Positions 44,995-53,896 of a DNA stretch of 64,000 nucleotides are shown here, one piece after another. Source of the DNA: SIG299 sp964544055 (lineage in GTDB: Bacteria; Bacillota; Clostridia; Lachnospirales; Lachnospiraceae); contig CAZJAA010000001.1 of the NCBI GenBank assembly GCA_964544055.1, positions 124,001-188,000 on the forward strand, given 5' to 3'. Made by a program: the position numbers and the translations under genes. Under the pieces are notes generated by a model. It had not been told where the DNA came from and ran no database searches. It saw only the letters and a program-made list of their open reading frames with translations. Each line of letters begins with the position of its first letter. Positions within the stretch are counted from its first letter, which is position 1.

Positions 44995-45756
44995 CTATAT
45001 TCTCACACTTACACCCTCATTTTTTAAATAATGCTTGACTTCGGTAATTTCCAGCTCTTTATAATGAAATAAAGAAGCCGCCAGTGCCGCATCTGCACCG
45101 CCAACCGTTAATGCCTCCTTAAAATGTTCCAGAGTTCCTGCACCTCCGGAAGCAATAACCGGAATTTTTACAATATCAGAAATTTTTCTGGTGAGCTCCA
45201 AATCATATCCATCTTTTGTGCCATCCTTATCCATACTCGTTACAAGCAGTTCTCCGGCACCAAGCTGAAAGGCTTTTTCTGCCCACTCCAGCGCATCAAT
45301 TCCCATATCCACTCTGCCGCCGTTTTTGAAGATATTCCAGCCGCTTCCATCGGCACGTTTTTTTGCATCAATAGCTACTACAACACACTGACTTCCGAAC
45401 TTATCTGCAGCACGGCTGATTAACTCCGGATTTAAAATTGCTGCGGTATTTACAGCTACCTTGTCCGCACCTTCGCGCAAAATGTCACGAAAATCTTCTA
45501 CCGTGCGAATGCCTCCACCCACCGTAAACGGAATAAAGACACGTTCTGCCACCCTGCGAACCAGCTCTGTTTTAATTGCTCTTGCATCAGAAGAAGCCGT
45601 GATATCTAAAAAAACAAGTTCATCAGCACCGGCTTTGTCATAAGCAGCACCAATTTCCACCGGGTCACCGGCATCCTTTAAGTTCACAAAATTAACGCCC
45701 TTAACAACCCTGCCATTATGTACATCCAGACATGGAATAATTCTCTTTGTAAACAT
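44995..45756 (-). CDS. hisF: Imidazole glycerol phosphate synthase cyclase subunit
   Basis: It forms imidazole glycerol phosphate and AICAR with ammonia passed from HisH. This TIM barrel has RIIPCLDVHNGRVVKGVNF, the catalytic aspartates in LDI and SMDKDGTKDGYD, and ASGGAGTLEHF. Length 253 is normal. It starts 15 bases after hisH. No other his gene is in the window. Confidence 0.96.
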   Translation of the reverse strand: MFTKRIIPCLDVHNGRVVKGVNFVNLKDAGDPVEIGAAYDKAGADELVFLDITASSDARAIKTELVRRVAERVFIPFTVGGGIRTVEDFRDILREGADKVAVNTAAILNPELISRAADKFGSQCVVVAIDAKKRADGSGWNIFKNGGRVDMGIDALEWAEKAFQLGAGELLVTSMDKDGTKDGYDLELTRKISDIVKIPVIASGGAGTLEHFKEALTVGGADAALAASLFHYKELEITEVKHYLKNEGVSVRI

Positions 45757-45771
45757 TTTGTTCCTCCTCTG

Positions 45772-46374
45772 TTACATTGTTGCAAAATTCTTAAGAAGCT
45801 TTAACCCAGTTTCACCGCTTTTTTCCGGATGAAACTGACACGCAAAGATATTTTCTTTTTCTACAGCAGCATGAATTTCTACTACATAATCGGTTTTTGC
45901 TGCAACTACGGGCTCTTCTGCCTGCAGATAATAAGAGTGGACAAAATACACATAAGACTCCTGCGATATTCCTCGAAACAATCTGGAATCCTGGTTGATT
46001 TCCAATGAATTCCAGCCTATGTGCGGCACTTTAAACCCTGCTTTGTCCGGAATTCTCTTTATGCTGCCTTTCAACAGCGAAAGTCCTTTTACTCCTGGGG
46101 ATTCTTCACTAGACTCAAACAAAAGCTGAAGTCCCAGACAAATTCCAAGTAATGGTATTTTTTTGTTTACTGCCTCACGAATGGTATCCGCAAGTCCGGT
46201 AGCATTCAGCTTTTCCATTGCATCACCAAAAGCTCCCACACCTGGCAGAATAATTTTATCTGCCGCGAGAATTTCTCTCGAATCAGATGTTATTTTAACT
46301 TCCTCGCCCAGAAATAACAATGCTTTTTCCACACTTTTCAGATTTCCGGCACCGTAATCGACTATTGTAATCAT
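45772..46374 (-). CDS. hisH: Imidazole glycerol phosphate synthase glutaminase subunit
   Basis: A class I glutamine amidotransferase. The nucleophile is in GICLGLQLLFE, and the catalytic histidine-glutamate pair in FACQFHPEKS. Length 200 is standard. It pairs with hisF just downstream. It overlaps the zinc-ribbon gene upstream by 4 bases (ATGA), so it is translationally coupled to a gene with no known link to histidine. Confidence 0.96.
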   Translation of the reverse strand: MITIVDYGAGNLKSVEKALLFLGEEVKITSDSREILAADKIILPGVGAFGDAMEKLNATGLADTIREAVNKKIPLLGICLGLQLLFESSEESPGVKGLSLLKGSIKRIPDKAGFKVPHIGWNSLEINQDSRLFRGISQESYVYFVHSYYLQAEEPVVAAKTDYVVEIHAAVEKENIFACQFHPEKSGETGLKLLKNFATM

Positions 46375-47861
46375 TCTTCCAATTTACCTTCTTTTTTCGC
46401 CTTTTCAACAATTTCATTTAACTTTTGATTATATTTTCCGGCTTCTTCCGGATTGATAGCATATACCTTTGTGCCGAGTCTGGAAGTCAGCCCACCGGTT
46501 CCTGCCTGCTCCAGCATTCCGCGAAGCACTTCAGCCTCGTCCTCTGAAATTCCGTAAGTTATCTCCAGCTCCCTTAAAATTTGTGTTCTGACATAATCCA
46601 TATCCTTGTCTACACCAAGTGGAATTGCCTGTTCATAATATTTTCCATACCGATACATTCCAAGCAACAGGGAATGCAACGCTGATGTATAATCTTTCAT
46701 GCTCATGTAGCTATTATAAGAATTCAGCTCCTTGTTTACAAACATGACTGTCATGATTTTGTCACTAAGCATCTGATCCTCGGAACGGATTTCCAGACCA
46801 TAAATCGCATTGTAGGCATCCGTGTAATACTTTACATTGTTATTATATGCTTTATTGAAATTAGCTTCCGCACTTCCAATGCTGACAGTATATCCAAACA
46901 ATTCGCTGCCGGACAAAATTACAACAGCGCAAACTGCAAAGAAAGAGAACACAATGGTTGCTCCAAGCCGGTTAATTCTGGTTTCTTTCATTTCTTCCAG
47001 AATCTGTTTTGCTTCCTGAAGCTTCTTTGCCTTTTTTTCTTCTTTGGCAAGCGATTTTTGTCTTGCCTTTTCTTGTTTATTTTTTTTGGCAAGCTGCTTT
47101 TTTTCTTCTGCGGCCAGCTTTTTGCCTTCTGCCTTTGCTTTCTTTTCTTCTTCTACCTTTGCTTTCTTTTGGGCGATTTCTTCCGGCGTAAGTTCCGGTT
47201 TCAGCTTGGATTCATCTACAGGAACATTGCCAAACAGCATCTGAAAGACGGATTTTTTTTCTTTCTTTTTTACTTTTTCTTTTTTCTTTTCTTCCGGCTC
47301 ATCCACATTTCCAGCAGCCAGAAGTTCCTCTAACCCACGATTCTCAAACTCCGGTTCGTCTTTCACAGCAACTGATTTTTCATCTTCGTCCATATTCTTT
47401 AAAAGCTCGTCCAGAGAAAGAAAATCCGTGGCATCTGCTTCATTCAATGCTGAAAGCTCAGACGGATCGGCTGCTGACGCATCCAACTCATCCAATCCCA
47501 CAAAATCAGGCATCTCGACTGTTGACTCGTCCAATATTTGGAAATCAGGCTTAACTGTTGACTCATCCGCTTCATCCAATCCCGCAAAATCAGATATCTC
47601 CGCTGTCAGCACATCCGCTTCATCCGGCGTTGAAGCAGGCGCAGCTACTGTTGCTCCGGCCAATTCTTCAAACGCAAACTCCTTAGAAAGCAGGCTGTCC
47701 ATGTCAAATTCCTCCGGAGTATCAAAAATATTATACATTTCTTTCTCCAAAGCTGCATCCGGTTCAAAAAAGGTGCCGAATTCGTCTGTTTTTTGTCCGC
47801 AATCCGGACAGTATTCCAGTCCATTTTCAATTTCTGCCCCACAATGCTTACAAATTGCCAT
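46371..47861 (-). CDS. Zinc-ribbon membrane protein, function unknown
   Basis: A 496-residue protein. It starts with a zinc ribbon (CKHCGAEIENGLEYCPDCG, residues 5-21). An acidic low-complexity region follows, with repeats around FDLDE-like units such as FAGLDE, FVGLDEL and FLSLDELL. Then comes a long lysine/glutamate/alanine coiled coil (about 195-295), a membrane segment (TIVFSFFAVCAVVILSG, about 305-322) and an alpha-helical outside domain. No named family comes to mind for the whole protein. It overlaps hisH by 4 bases. Confidence 0.7.
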   Translation of the reverse strand: MAICKHCGAEIENGLEYCPDCGQKTDEFGTFFEPDAALEKEMYNIFDTPEEFDMDSLLSKEFAFEELAGATVAAPASTPDEADVLTAEISDFAGLDEADESTVKPDFQILDESTVEMPDFVGLDELDASAADPSELSALNEADATDFLSLDELLKNMDEDEKSVAVKDEPEFENRGLEELLAAGNVDEPEEKKKEKVKKKEKKSVFQMLFGNVPVDESKLKPELTPEEIAQKKAKVEEEKKAKAEGKKLAAEEKKQLAKKNKQEKARQKSLAKEEKKAKKLQEAKQILEEMKETRINRLGATIVFSFFAVCAVVILSGSELFGYTVSIGSAEANFNKAYNNNVKYYTDAYNAIYGLEIRSEDQMLSDKIMTVMFVNKELNSYNSYMSMKDYTSALHSLLLGMYRYGKYYEQAIPLGVDKDMDYVRTQILRELEITYGISEDEAEVLRGMLEQAGTGGLTSRLGTKVYAINPEEAGKYNQKLNEIVEKAKKEGKLEE

Positions 47862-47894
47862 TTTGCCTCCTCATTTCTGTCTGCTTTTTGCGAT

Positions 47895-48797
47895 TTACTT
47901 TAAAATCAGGCGATCAATCTCACCAACCAAAGTACCGATTTCTGGTTTTGTAATCTGTGCATCTGCACCAAGCCCTGCACCCTTTTTCATCATGTCTTCC
48001 GAAATCATAGAAGAGAAAATAATAACCGGAAGGAATGAGGTCTTACCATTGGTTTTAATTAATTTTGTCAGGTGATGACCGTCCATTCTTGGCATTTCAA
48101 TATCAGTAATTACAAGCTTTACTTTATCAGCCAACGTTCCTTCCTGCGCAAATTTTTCGATTTTTTCCCAGGCTTCCTGACCATCCATGTTCACAATCAG
48201 GTTGCTGTAGCCGGCTCTTTTTAAACAATCCTGAATTAACTGGGATAACAGCGGAGAATCTTCGGCAATCAAAATAGGCTGATTGCTTCGTTCTCTTGCT
48301 CCAAGTGCATCCACTTCCTCAATCCTAAGTGTTGTTGCAGGGCTGATATCCGCAATGATTTTTTCAAAATCCAGAAGAATAATCAGGCGGCCGTCAAGCT
48401 TAATAATACCGGTAGCCACACCATTTCCCTGAGAGCTTAATGCTGCATCCGGCTTGATGATGTCTGCCCATGATACACGCTGGATACCAGCTACTGAATG
48501 CACATGAAATGCTGCATTCGTATGATTAAAATATGTAACAACGAATAAATCCCCCGCCTCATTTGTCGAAGCCGGCAGATTTAAAACCTTTGCCAAATCA
48601 ATGCTTGTAATTACTTCATCACGCGGCATAAAAATTCCTTCTACCACCGGATTTGCATTTGGAACCGGTACAACTTTGGAATAAGGAAGAATTTCACGAA
48701 TTTTTGCAACATTAATTCCGTAGTGATTGTTTCCAACCAGAAACTCCAAAATTTCCAGTTCGTTCGTTCCGCTTTCTAATAAAATACCTGTATCCAT
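47895..48797 (-). CDS. cheV: Chemotaxis coupling protein CheV
   Basis: A fusion of a CheW-like coupling domain (residues about 10-160; LEFLVGNNHYGINVAKIREIL) and a receiver domain (about 172-300; AEDSPLLSQLIQDCL, phospho-acceptor in LVITDIEMPRMDG, lysine in AQITKPE). It links chemoreceptors to CheA and adapts by phosphorylation. No other chemotaxis gene is in the window. Confidence 0.92.
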   Translation of the reverse strand: MDTGILLESGTNELEILEFLVGNNHYGINVAKIREILPYSKVVPVPNANPVVEGIFMPRDEVITSIDLAKVLNLPASTNEAGDLFVVTYFNHTNAAFHVHSVAGIQRVSWADIIKPDAALSSQGNGVATGIIKLDGRLIILLDFEKIIADISPATTLRIEEVDALGARERSNQPILIAEDSPLLSQLIQDCLKRAGYSNLIVNMDGQEAWEKIEKFAQEGTLADKVKLVITDIEMPRMDGHHLTKLIKTNGKTSFLPVIIFSSMISEDMMKKGAGLGADAQITKPEIGTLVGEIDRLILK

Positions 48798-48842
48798 AGT
48801 GCTCCCTCCACTTTTTTATGTATTGTAATTTTTATTGCCATA

Positions 48843-49598
48843 CTACTTTAATTTAACAAAAACAACTTTTTCTTCTTTATTTGCAATAAGAAGATGCAGT
48901 GTATCAATCTGCATATCCTCAATTTCAAATACAAGCACCGCTTTCACAGTTTCATTTGCCGGAACCGTAATCGGCATATACTGCAAATCATTTTCCAGCA
49001 TAGACAAGGAAACCCTTGCTTTTATACTTGTATTAACATCAATAGAATAGCTCAAACCTTTTCCGGATGCATCAAATATTTCGTCCTTATTTGAAGTGTT
49101 TTTCAACTGAAAAGTAACAACAACATATTTTCTGCCTTCTTTTGCCTGCAGGGAAAAATAATCGTTGCTGACTACCGACTCCATAATTTCATACCTTTCA
49201 CAGGAAACCGTAATATTTTCTACAGCAATCAGCTCCGTCAGCTGACTTGTTGTTTCCGCAGCAGAATACGGCAACGGTGTTGGTGTTGGTGCTACGGTTT
49301 GTGTTGGTACCGGAGAAGGTGTGGTTGTTATTCCTGTTTCCAAAGAAGGCGTTGTTGCCGGTGTTGGAGTTACTGACGTTTCCGGCGTAACTGTCGGAGT
49401 CAGCTGTAGCTCTTCCTCCGCAACAAAATTACCATAATACAATGGCGAATCATATTTGGAATCGTATTTTAACAGCAGAGATGCTGCATATTCTGCCACC
49501 ACATCCAGCTCATTGTCCGTCAGCGGTGTTGTTTTCAGGCAGCCACACAATGCGCAAAGCAATGCAGTAATTCCTGCCAATAAGAATTTCTTTTTCAC
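48843..49598 (-). CDS. Lipoprotein with a threonine/proline-rich linker and a DUF4352-like domain
   Basis: A secreted lipoprotein. KKK is followed by a hydrophobic segment and a lipobox ending LCGC at about residue 20. A linker of T, P, V and S (about 68-112) is followed by a beta-rich domain (VENITVSCERYEI, YVVVTFQLKNTSNKDEIFD, YMPITVPANETVKAVLVFEI) that resembles the immunoglobulin-like DUF4352 fold. Function is unknown. The gene stands alone between cheV and the histidine kinase. Confidence 0.75.
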   Translation of the reverse strand: MKKKFLLAGITALLCALCGCLKTTPLTDNELDVVAEYAASLLLKYDSKYDSPLYYGNFVAEEELQLTPTVTPETSVTPTPATTPSLETGITTTPSPVPTQTVAPTPTPLPYSAAETTSQLTELIAVENITVSCERYEIMESVVSNDYFSLQAKEGRKYVVVTFQLKNTSNKDEIFDASGKGLSYSIDVNTSIKARVSLSMLENDLQYMPITVPANETVKAVLVFEIEDMQIDTLHLLIANKEEKVVFVKLK

Positions 49599-49686
49599 AA
49601 AACTCTCCTCCTGTTACTGTTGTTTACAGACATTGTACCACTTTTCTATTTTATCGGCAATATTTCTTTAAAAATTTACCCATTTT

Positions 49687-51279
49687 TTATACATCAGCGT
49701 CAAGTTCAAACCAGAATTCCACCCCATTGGAATGATTTATCACGCCAAACGGTTTATTATGGGAATCCATAATTGCCTTTACAATAGAAAGACCAATGCC
49801 ATTTCCTCCGTATTCCCTTGTTCTTGCCTTATCTACCTTATAAAATTTTATCCAGATTTTTTCCAGTTCTTCTTCCGGAATAGGATCCCCGGTATTAAAG
49901 AAAGAAACCCTTACCGTCTTTTCTTCTTTCTGCAGTTGTACATCTACTACCTTTTCATATTTGGCATAATGAATGGCATTTGTCAGATAGTTTGTTACTA
50001 CCTCTTCTATCATGTATTCGTCCGCCCAGACATCGATTGGTGCATTTGCCTGAAACTGTACAATTATCTCGTTTTGTTTTGCCATAATATCGGAAGAATC
50101 CAGCACTGAACGTATCAGAGCTGTAATGTCAAAACGTTCCAGCTCCACAATTTGATTGCCGAATTCAATCTGGTTTAAGGTAAGAAGCTTCTTTACCATT
50201 TTATTCATTTTGGATGCCTCATCAATAATCACATCACAATAAAATTCTCTGTTTTCCTCGTCCTCAGAAATATTGTCTTTTAACCCTTCTGCATATCCTT
50301 GAATTAAGGCAATCGGTGTTTTTAACTCATGCGTCACATTCGATAAAAATTCTTTCCGCATTTCATCCACAGCCACTTTTTCTTCAATATCCGTCTGTAA
50401 CTGGTTATTTGCACTCTTCAAATCTGAAATTGTATCCTCCAGCCTTTCCGACAAAAGGTTAATGCTCTTTCCCAGTTCCCCGATTTCATCATTTCTTTCC
50501 ACCTTATACTTTACATTAAAATCCAGATTACTCATTCGTCTGGCAATGGCAGAAAGCTCCTCTACCGGACGGACAAAAGAATTGGTTGCAAAAAACACAA
50601 CGACAGAAACTAAAATGGCAACAGCAATTCCGGCATAGGTCAAAAATGTATTTGCAATGTCCACGTTTGCCTGCAAGCTTTCCAAACTGGTTCGAATCAG
50701 AATGTATAAATCACTTTTCTCATCATTCCAGACCAATTCAATGGAATTACTCTTTGTCCGGATATCATAACTGGTGTATAAGTCATACGTATCATTGACT
50801 CGCTTGATTTTTGTGTAAGTATTGTACTCTGCCTTATGTCCCGGAAAAAAATTGGGCAGTATCCGATCCAACATATAAAATTTGGTATCTGGACTGCTGC
50901 TTGTGGATGTAAAATAAACCGCACTGGAATTTTGAGCAAGCAGAATGGAAACATCATTCCGGACAGCCAGAATATCTAAATCCAATTTCTGCAAATCCGT
51001 AAGTATCAGACCGGCATTTTCTCCAAAATAATTTCCGAACTCATCCACCAGAAAGCTATCCGATGCCTGAAGATTATCCTTTCCGGCGTTCTCGTTTTCT
51101 GCCTGCTTTATCACATCTTGTACTGATAAAAAGACCTTATCCAGCATATCCATTTTGCTATAGCGGTAATAATCTTCCAAAAAAGTTCTGTTAAGCACCC
51201 ACGTTACGGCAATTGCACCGATTACAGCAGTAAGCATCAGCAGAACCATCTTAATTTTCCAAGAAATCCTCTTCTTCAT
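49687..51279 (-). CDS. Membrane sensor histidine kinase
   Basis: A two-component sensor. It has an N-terminal membrane segment (about 10-28), an extracellular domain of about 190 residues, a second segment (about 218-240), HAMP, a coiled linker, HisKA with the phospho-acceptor in FLSNVTHELKTPIALIQGY, and HATPase_c with EEVVTNYLTNAIHYA and GNGIGLSIVKAIM. The ATG at 51277-51279 is chosen because AAGGTG lies 6 bases upstream; the longer frame begins at a TTG. It follows the response regulator gene directly. The signal is unknown. Confidence 0.92.
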   Translation of the reverse strand: MKKRISWKIKMVLLMLTAVIGAIAVTWVLNRTFLEDYYRYSKMDMLDKVFLSVQDVIKQAENENAGKDNLQASDSFLVDEFGNYFGENAGLILTDLQKLDLDILAVRNDVSILLAQNSSAVYFTSTSSSPDTKFYMLDRILPNFFPGHKAEYNTYTKIKRVNDTYDLYTSYDIRTKSNSIELVWNDEKSDLYILIRTSLESLQANVDIANTFLTYAGIAVAILVSVVVFFATNSFVRPVEELSAIARRMSNLDFNVKYKVERNDEIGELGKSINLLSERLEDTISDLKSANNQLQTDIEEKVAVDEMRKEFLSNVTHELKTPIALIQGYAEGLKDNISEDEENREFYCDVIIDEASKMNKMVKKLLTLNQIEFGNQIVELERFDITALIRSVLDSSDIMAKQNEIIVQFQANAPIDVWADEYMIEEVVTNYLTNAIHYAKYEKVVDVQLQKEEKTVRVSFFNTGDPIPEEELEKIWIKFYKVDKARTREYGGNGIGLSIVKAIMDSHNKPFGVINHSNGVEFWFELDADV

Positions 51280-51289
51280 TTTTTTCACC

Positions 51290-51961
51290 TTACGGCTCAA
51301 ATTTATAGCCCATACCCCAGATTGTTTTTATATAATCGCCCTTTTCACCCATTTTACTGCGAAGTTTTTTTACATGGGTGTCAATGGTTCTGGCATCGCC
51401 AAAATAATCATAGTTCCATACGTTATTTAATATCTTTTCTCTGGATAATGCAACGCCTTTATTGGTAAGAAAATATTCCAGAAGCTCGAATTCCTTAACG
51501 CTCAAATCCACTGCTTTGCCATCAATTTTTACAGAATGGGCCGCTTTGTCAAGCACAATTCCGCCAATTTCCACTGCCTCTTCCTGGGAAGCATTGGTAC
51601 GGCGTAAAATAGCTTCTACCCGTGCCACTAAAATTTTAGGCGAAAACGGTTTGGAAATATATTCATCCACACCAAGTTCAAAGCCAAGCAGTTCATCCCG
51701 TTCATCGCTTTTTGCCGTCAGCATAATAATCGGAACCTGAGAATACTGCCTGATTTCCTTGCACACCTGCCATCCGTCCATTTTAGGCATCATTACGTCC
51801 AGAATAATCAGACTGATGTTTTTATCCGAAAAAAAAATATCGATTGCTTCTTCCCCATTTTCTGCTTCCACCACAAGATACCCACGCTTTGCCAGAAAAT
51901 CATGCACCAGCTTACGCATTCTGCTTTCATCATCCACCACTAAAATTTTAATCTGCTCCAT
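51290..51961 (-). CDS. OmpR/PhoB-family response regulator
   Basis: A receiver domain (VVDDESRM, phospho-acceptor in LIILDVMMPKMDGW, lysine in DEYISKPFSP) and a winged-helix domain (LLEYFLTNKGVALSREKIL, DARTIDTHVKKLRSKMG). It pairs with the histidine kinase whose gene starts 10 bases after its stop. Regulated genes are unknown; the H2-sensing module is the next unit upstream (115-base gap). Confidence 0.94.
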   Translation of the reverse strand: MEQIKILVVDDESRMRKLVHDFLAKRGYLVVEAENGEEAIDIFFSDKNISLIILDVMMPKMDGWQVCKEIRQYSQVPIIMLTAKSDERDELLGFELGVDEYISKPFSPKILVARVEAILRRTNASQEEAVEIGGIVLDKAAHSVKIDGKAVDLSVKEFELLEYFLTNKGVALSREKILNNVWNYDYFGDARTIDTHVKKLRSKMGEKGDYIKTIWGMGYKFEP

Positions 51962-52076
51962 CGGTCTTTCCTCATTTCACGCTGTTATTAAGTGACATTG
52001 CACCCCTGTTTTATCCGGATTATACCTCTGATTTATGATTTTTCTGTGTTCTTCCTATGTGAGAAATGTGAACACA

Positions 52077-52697
52077 TTACTTTCCCTCAGCAGTATCGTC
52101 TTCCTTTTCCCCAGCCTCTGTCTTCTCCCAGCCCGGCACCTCGATCCCCTGCTCTTCCAGCTGACGTACATAAGTGCGCAGATAATCCTCCTTTGCCTGC
52201 AGTTCTTCTGCCCAGGAAGCGTATTTATTCAATATCTGCTCTTCATAACGAACAGCTAACGGAGAACGTTTTCCTGTCAACACAATGACAAACATTCCAA
52301 TAACAAGCACGGACAGAAAAAAACAGATGATTTTCAATATGGTATTCTGTCTTTCGCTCCGTTCCAGAAGTGTTCGCTCCTTGCTGCGCCTTTGCACTTC
52401 TTTTCGCTTTTTCAATTTTTTAACTTCCGGAAGCAAAGGCACCGGACGAAGCTGTTCCTCTGTGAACATACCGGACGATTCCAGTTTTTCTCTGATTTCC
52501 TTTAGAAAATCTATTCCGATTACGGTTTCCATCATATTCCGGTCTAAAATACGGTTATACAGCTTCATCAGATGATTCATATTTCCAAAATCTGTTTTGG
52601 CACGCAGATATTCAATAGCTTCTGCTTCTTTTTTTGCCAGAATCAACTGCTTTTCATCATCAAAAGTATGCCCCCGAAAGGTAAAATTATTTTCCAT
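52077..52697 (-). CDS. One-span membrane protein with coiled coils, unknown, next to the phosphatase gene
   Basis: I do not recognise a family. Residues 1-110 are charged helices, followed by one membrane segment (ILKIICFFLSVLVIGMFVIVL, about 120-140) and an outside coiled segment of about 65 residues, rich in E, K and Q. The short start NNFTFRGHTFDDEKQ has no signal peptide character. It starts 26 bases after the SpoIIE-type phosphatase stop and is probably in the same transcript, so it may be part of the signalling unit. Confidence 0.7.
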   Translation of the reverse strand: MENNFTFRGHTFDDEKQLILAKKEAEAIEYLRAKTDFGNMNHLMKLYNRILDRNMMETVIGIDFLKEIREKLESSGMFTEEQLRPVPLLPEVKKLKKRKEVQRRSKERTLLERSERQNTILKIICFFLSVLVIGMFVIVLTGKRSPLAVRYEEQILNKYASWAEELQAKEDYLRTYVRQLEEQGIEVPGWEKTEAGEKEDDTAEGK

Positions 52698-52723
52698 CTG
52701 TCCGTCTTCCTGCCTTTTCTTTA

Positions 52724-53896
52724 TTAAAAATAACTGACCTCAATCCGCTTGCCCATTTCTTTTAAGCATTTGGACAATTCTTCCACCAGATTCATCTTGA
52801 TATTAAAATTGATTGGAAGCTCCGGATTCTGGTGTGCCGGATTGATTGCACGCCCTACATAAAAATTAATGTCTGTAGCCTCCTCAAATAAAAGCTGACA
52901 AATAAGTGATGCACCATCCCGCCTGAAATTCCAATGCTCATACTGCACATTGTCTGTCAGATAGTCTCTGGCATACTCCACTACCCTGTTTATGGTGATT
53001 ACACCCTCGGTAACTAAATCGACCCCTTTCAGGGAAGCCGTTGGCGGTATATCCGAACGTTCCGAGGTTAAATTTGGCACAACAGGCTTTCCCAGATACT
53101 CGGCTGCCAAAGTGGATGTTGTTCCCCCACAGATAATGTGCTTTCCCTCTTTCGAAAAAAACAATGACATCATCCGGTTTACATCATCCGGATTCCACGG
53201 CGGACCAAACAGCAGGTTCATCGGAACCCGTCTGCGCACCTTGACTACACACGCAGTTGCATCATCTCCCGGCTGCTTTCCATACAGCTCATTGCAGGCA
53301 TCCACCAGCATGGTTGCCATATTTTTTGCCGTGAGATTGGTTGGAGCCATTGCCTCCATAAAGGTAATGATATCTTCCCTTTTCCAGCCAAAATTATAGG
53401 ACAGACCAATTCCCGCATGCGGGCAGCCGTCACTCATGGCAATAAAAATATCCCCCTCTAAAAGCCGTATCGTTGATTTAAAAATCTTTTTTTCATCCAC
53501 GGTAACTTCTGTTTTCGGGTAATCGTAGTTCTGTCCGTCCCGAAGCAGAATCACCTGCGGATTATCATACTGAATCAGCTCTGCCGTTTCGTTATCAAGC
53601 ACATGGATAATGGTAAACGTGGAATACGCAACCCCACGCACCGAACAGACCGGAAGTGTGGCGGCAATTGTAGCCACACATTCATCTACCGGAAGCCCTG
53701 CTGCCATCATGGTAGAAATGATTTTTGCCGTCAGCGTCGATAAAATGCTTGCCTTTACACCGCTGCCAAGACCATCCGCCAGAACAATCACGGTGGAATT
53801 TTCGTCCTGCTTTACCACATCTACATGGTCACCGCAAAGCTGCTCGCCCACATGATTTATACTTTTATAGCCGATATCTACACACAAATCATTCAT
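52724..53896 (-). CDS. SpoIIE-type PP2C phosphatase linked to a sensory hydrogenase
   Basis: Residues about 1-215 form a SpoIIE-type PP2C phosphatase: CGDHVDV, VLADGLGSGVKAS, FIAMSDGCPHAGIG and PGDDATACVV hold the metal-binding aspartates. Residues about 216-390 form an extra domain that I cannot name (HIICGGTTSTLAAEYLG, INFNIKMNLVEELSK). It has no membrane segment. It overlaps the hydrogenase gene by 8 bases, so the two proteins are made together. In the group C3 [FeFe] hydrogenase class, known to me as phosphatase-linked, such a phosphatase is the presumed output. A substrate such as an anti-anti-sigma factor is not visible nearby. Confidence 0.88.
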   Translation of the reverse strand: MNDLCVDIGYKSINHVGEQLCGDHVDVVKQDENSTVIVLADGLGSGVKASILSTLTAKIISTMMAAGLPVDECVATIAATLPVCSVRGVAYSTFTIIHVLDNETAELIQYDNPQVILLRDGQNYDYPKTEVTVDEKKIFKSTIRLLEGDIFIAMSDGCPHAGIGLSYNFGWKREDIITFMEAMAPTNLTAKNMATMLVDACNELYGKQPGDDATACVVKVRRRVPMNLLFGPPWNPDDVNRMMSLFFSKEGKHIICGGTTSTLAAEYLGKPVVPNLTSERSDIPPTASLKGVDLVTEGVITINRVVEYARDYLTDNVQYEHWNFRRDGASLICQLLFEEATDINFYVGRAINPAHQNPELPINFNIKMNLVEELSKCLKEMGKRIEVSYF

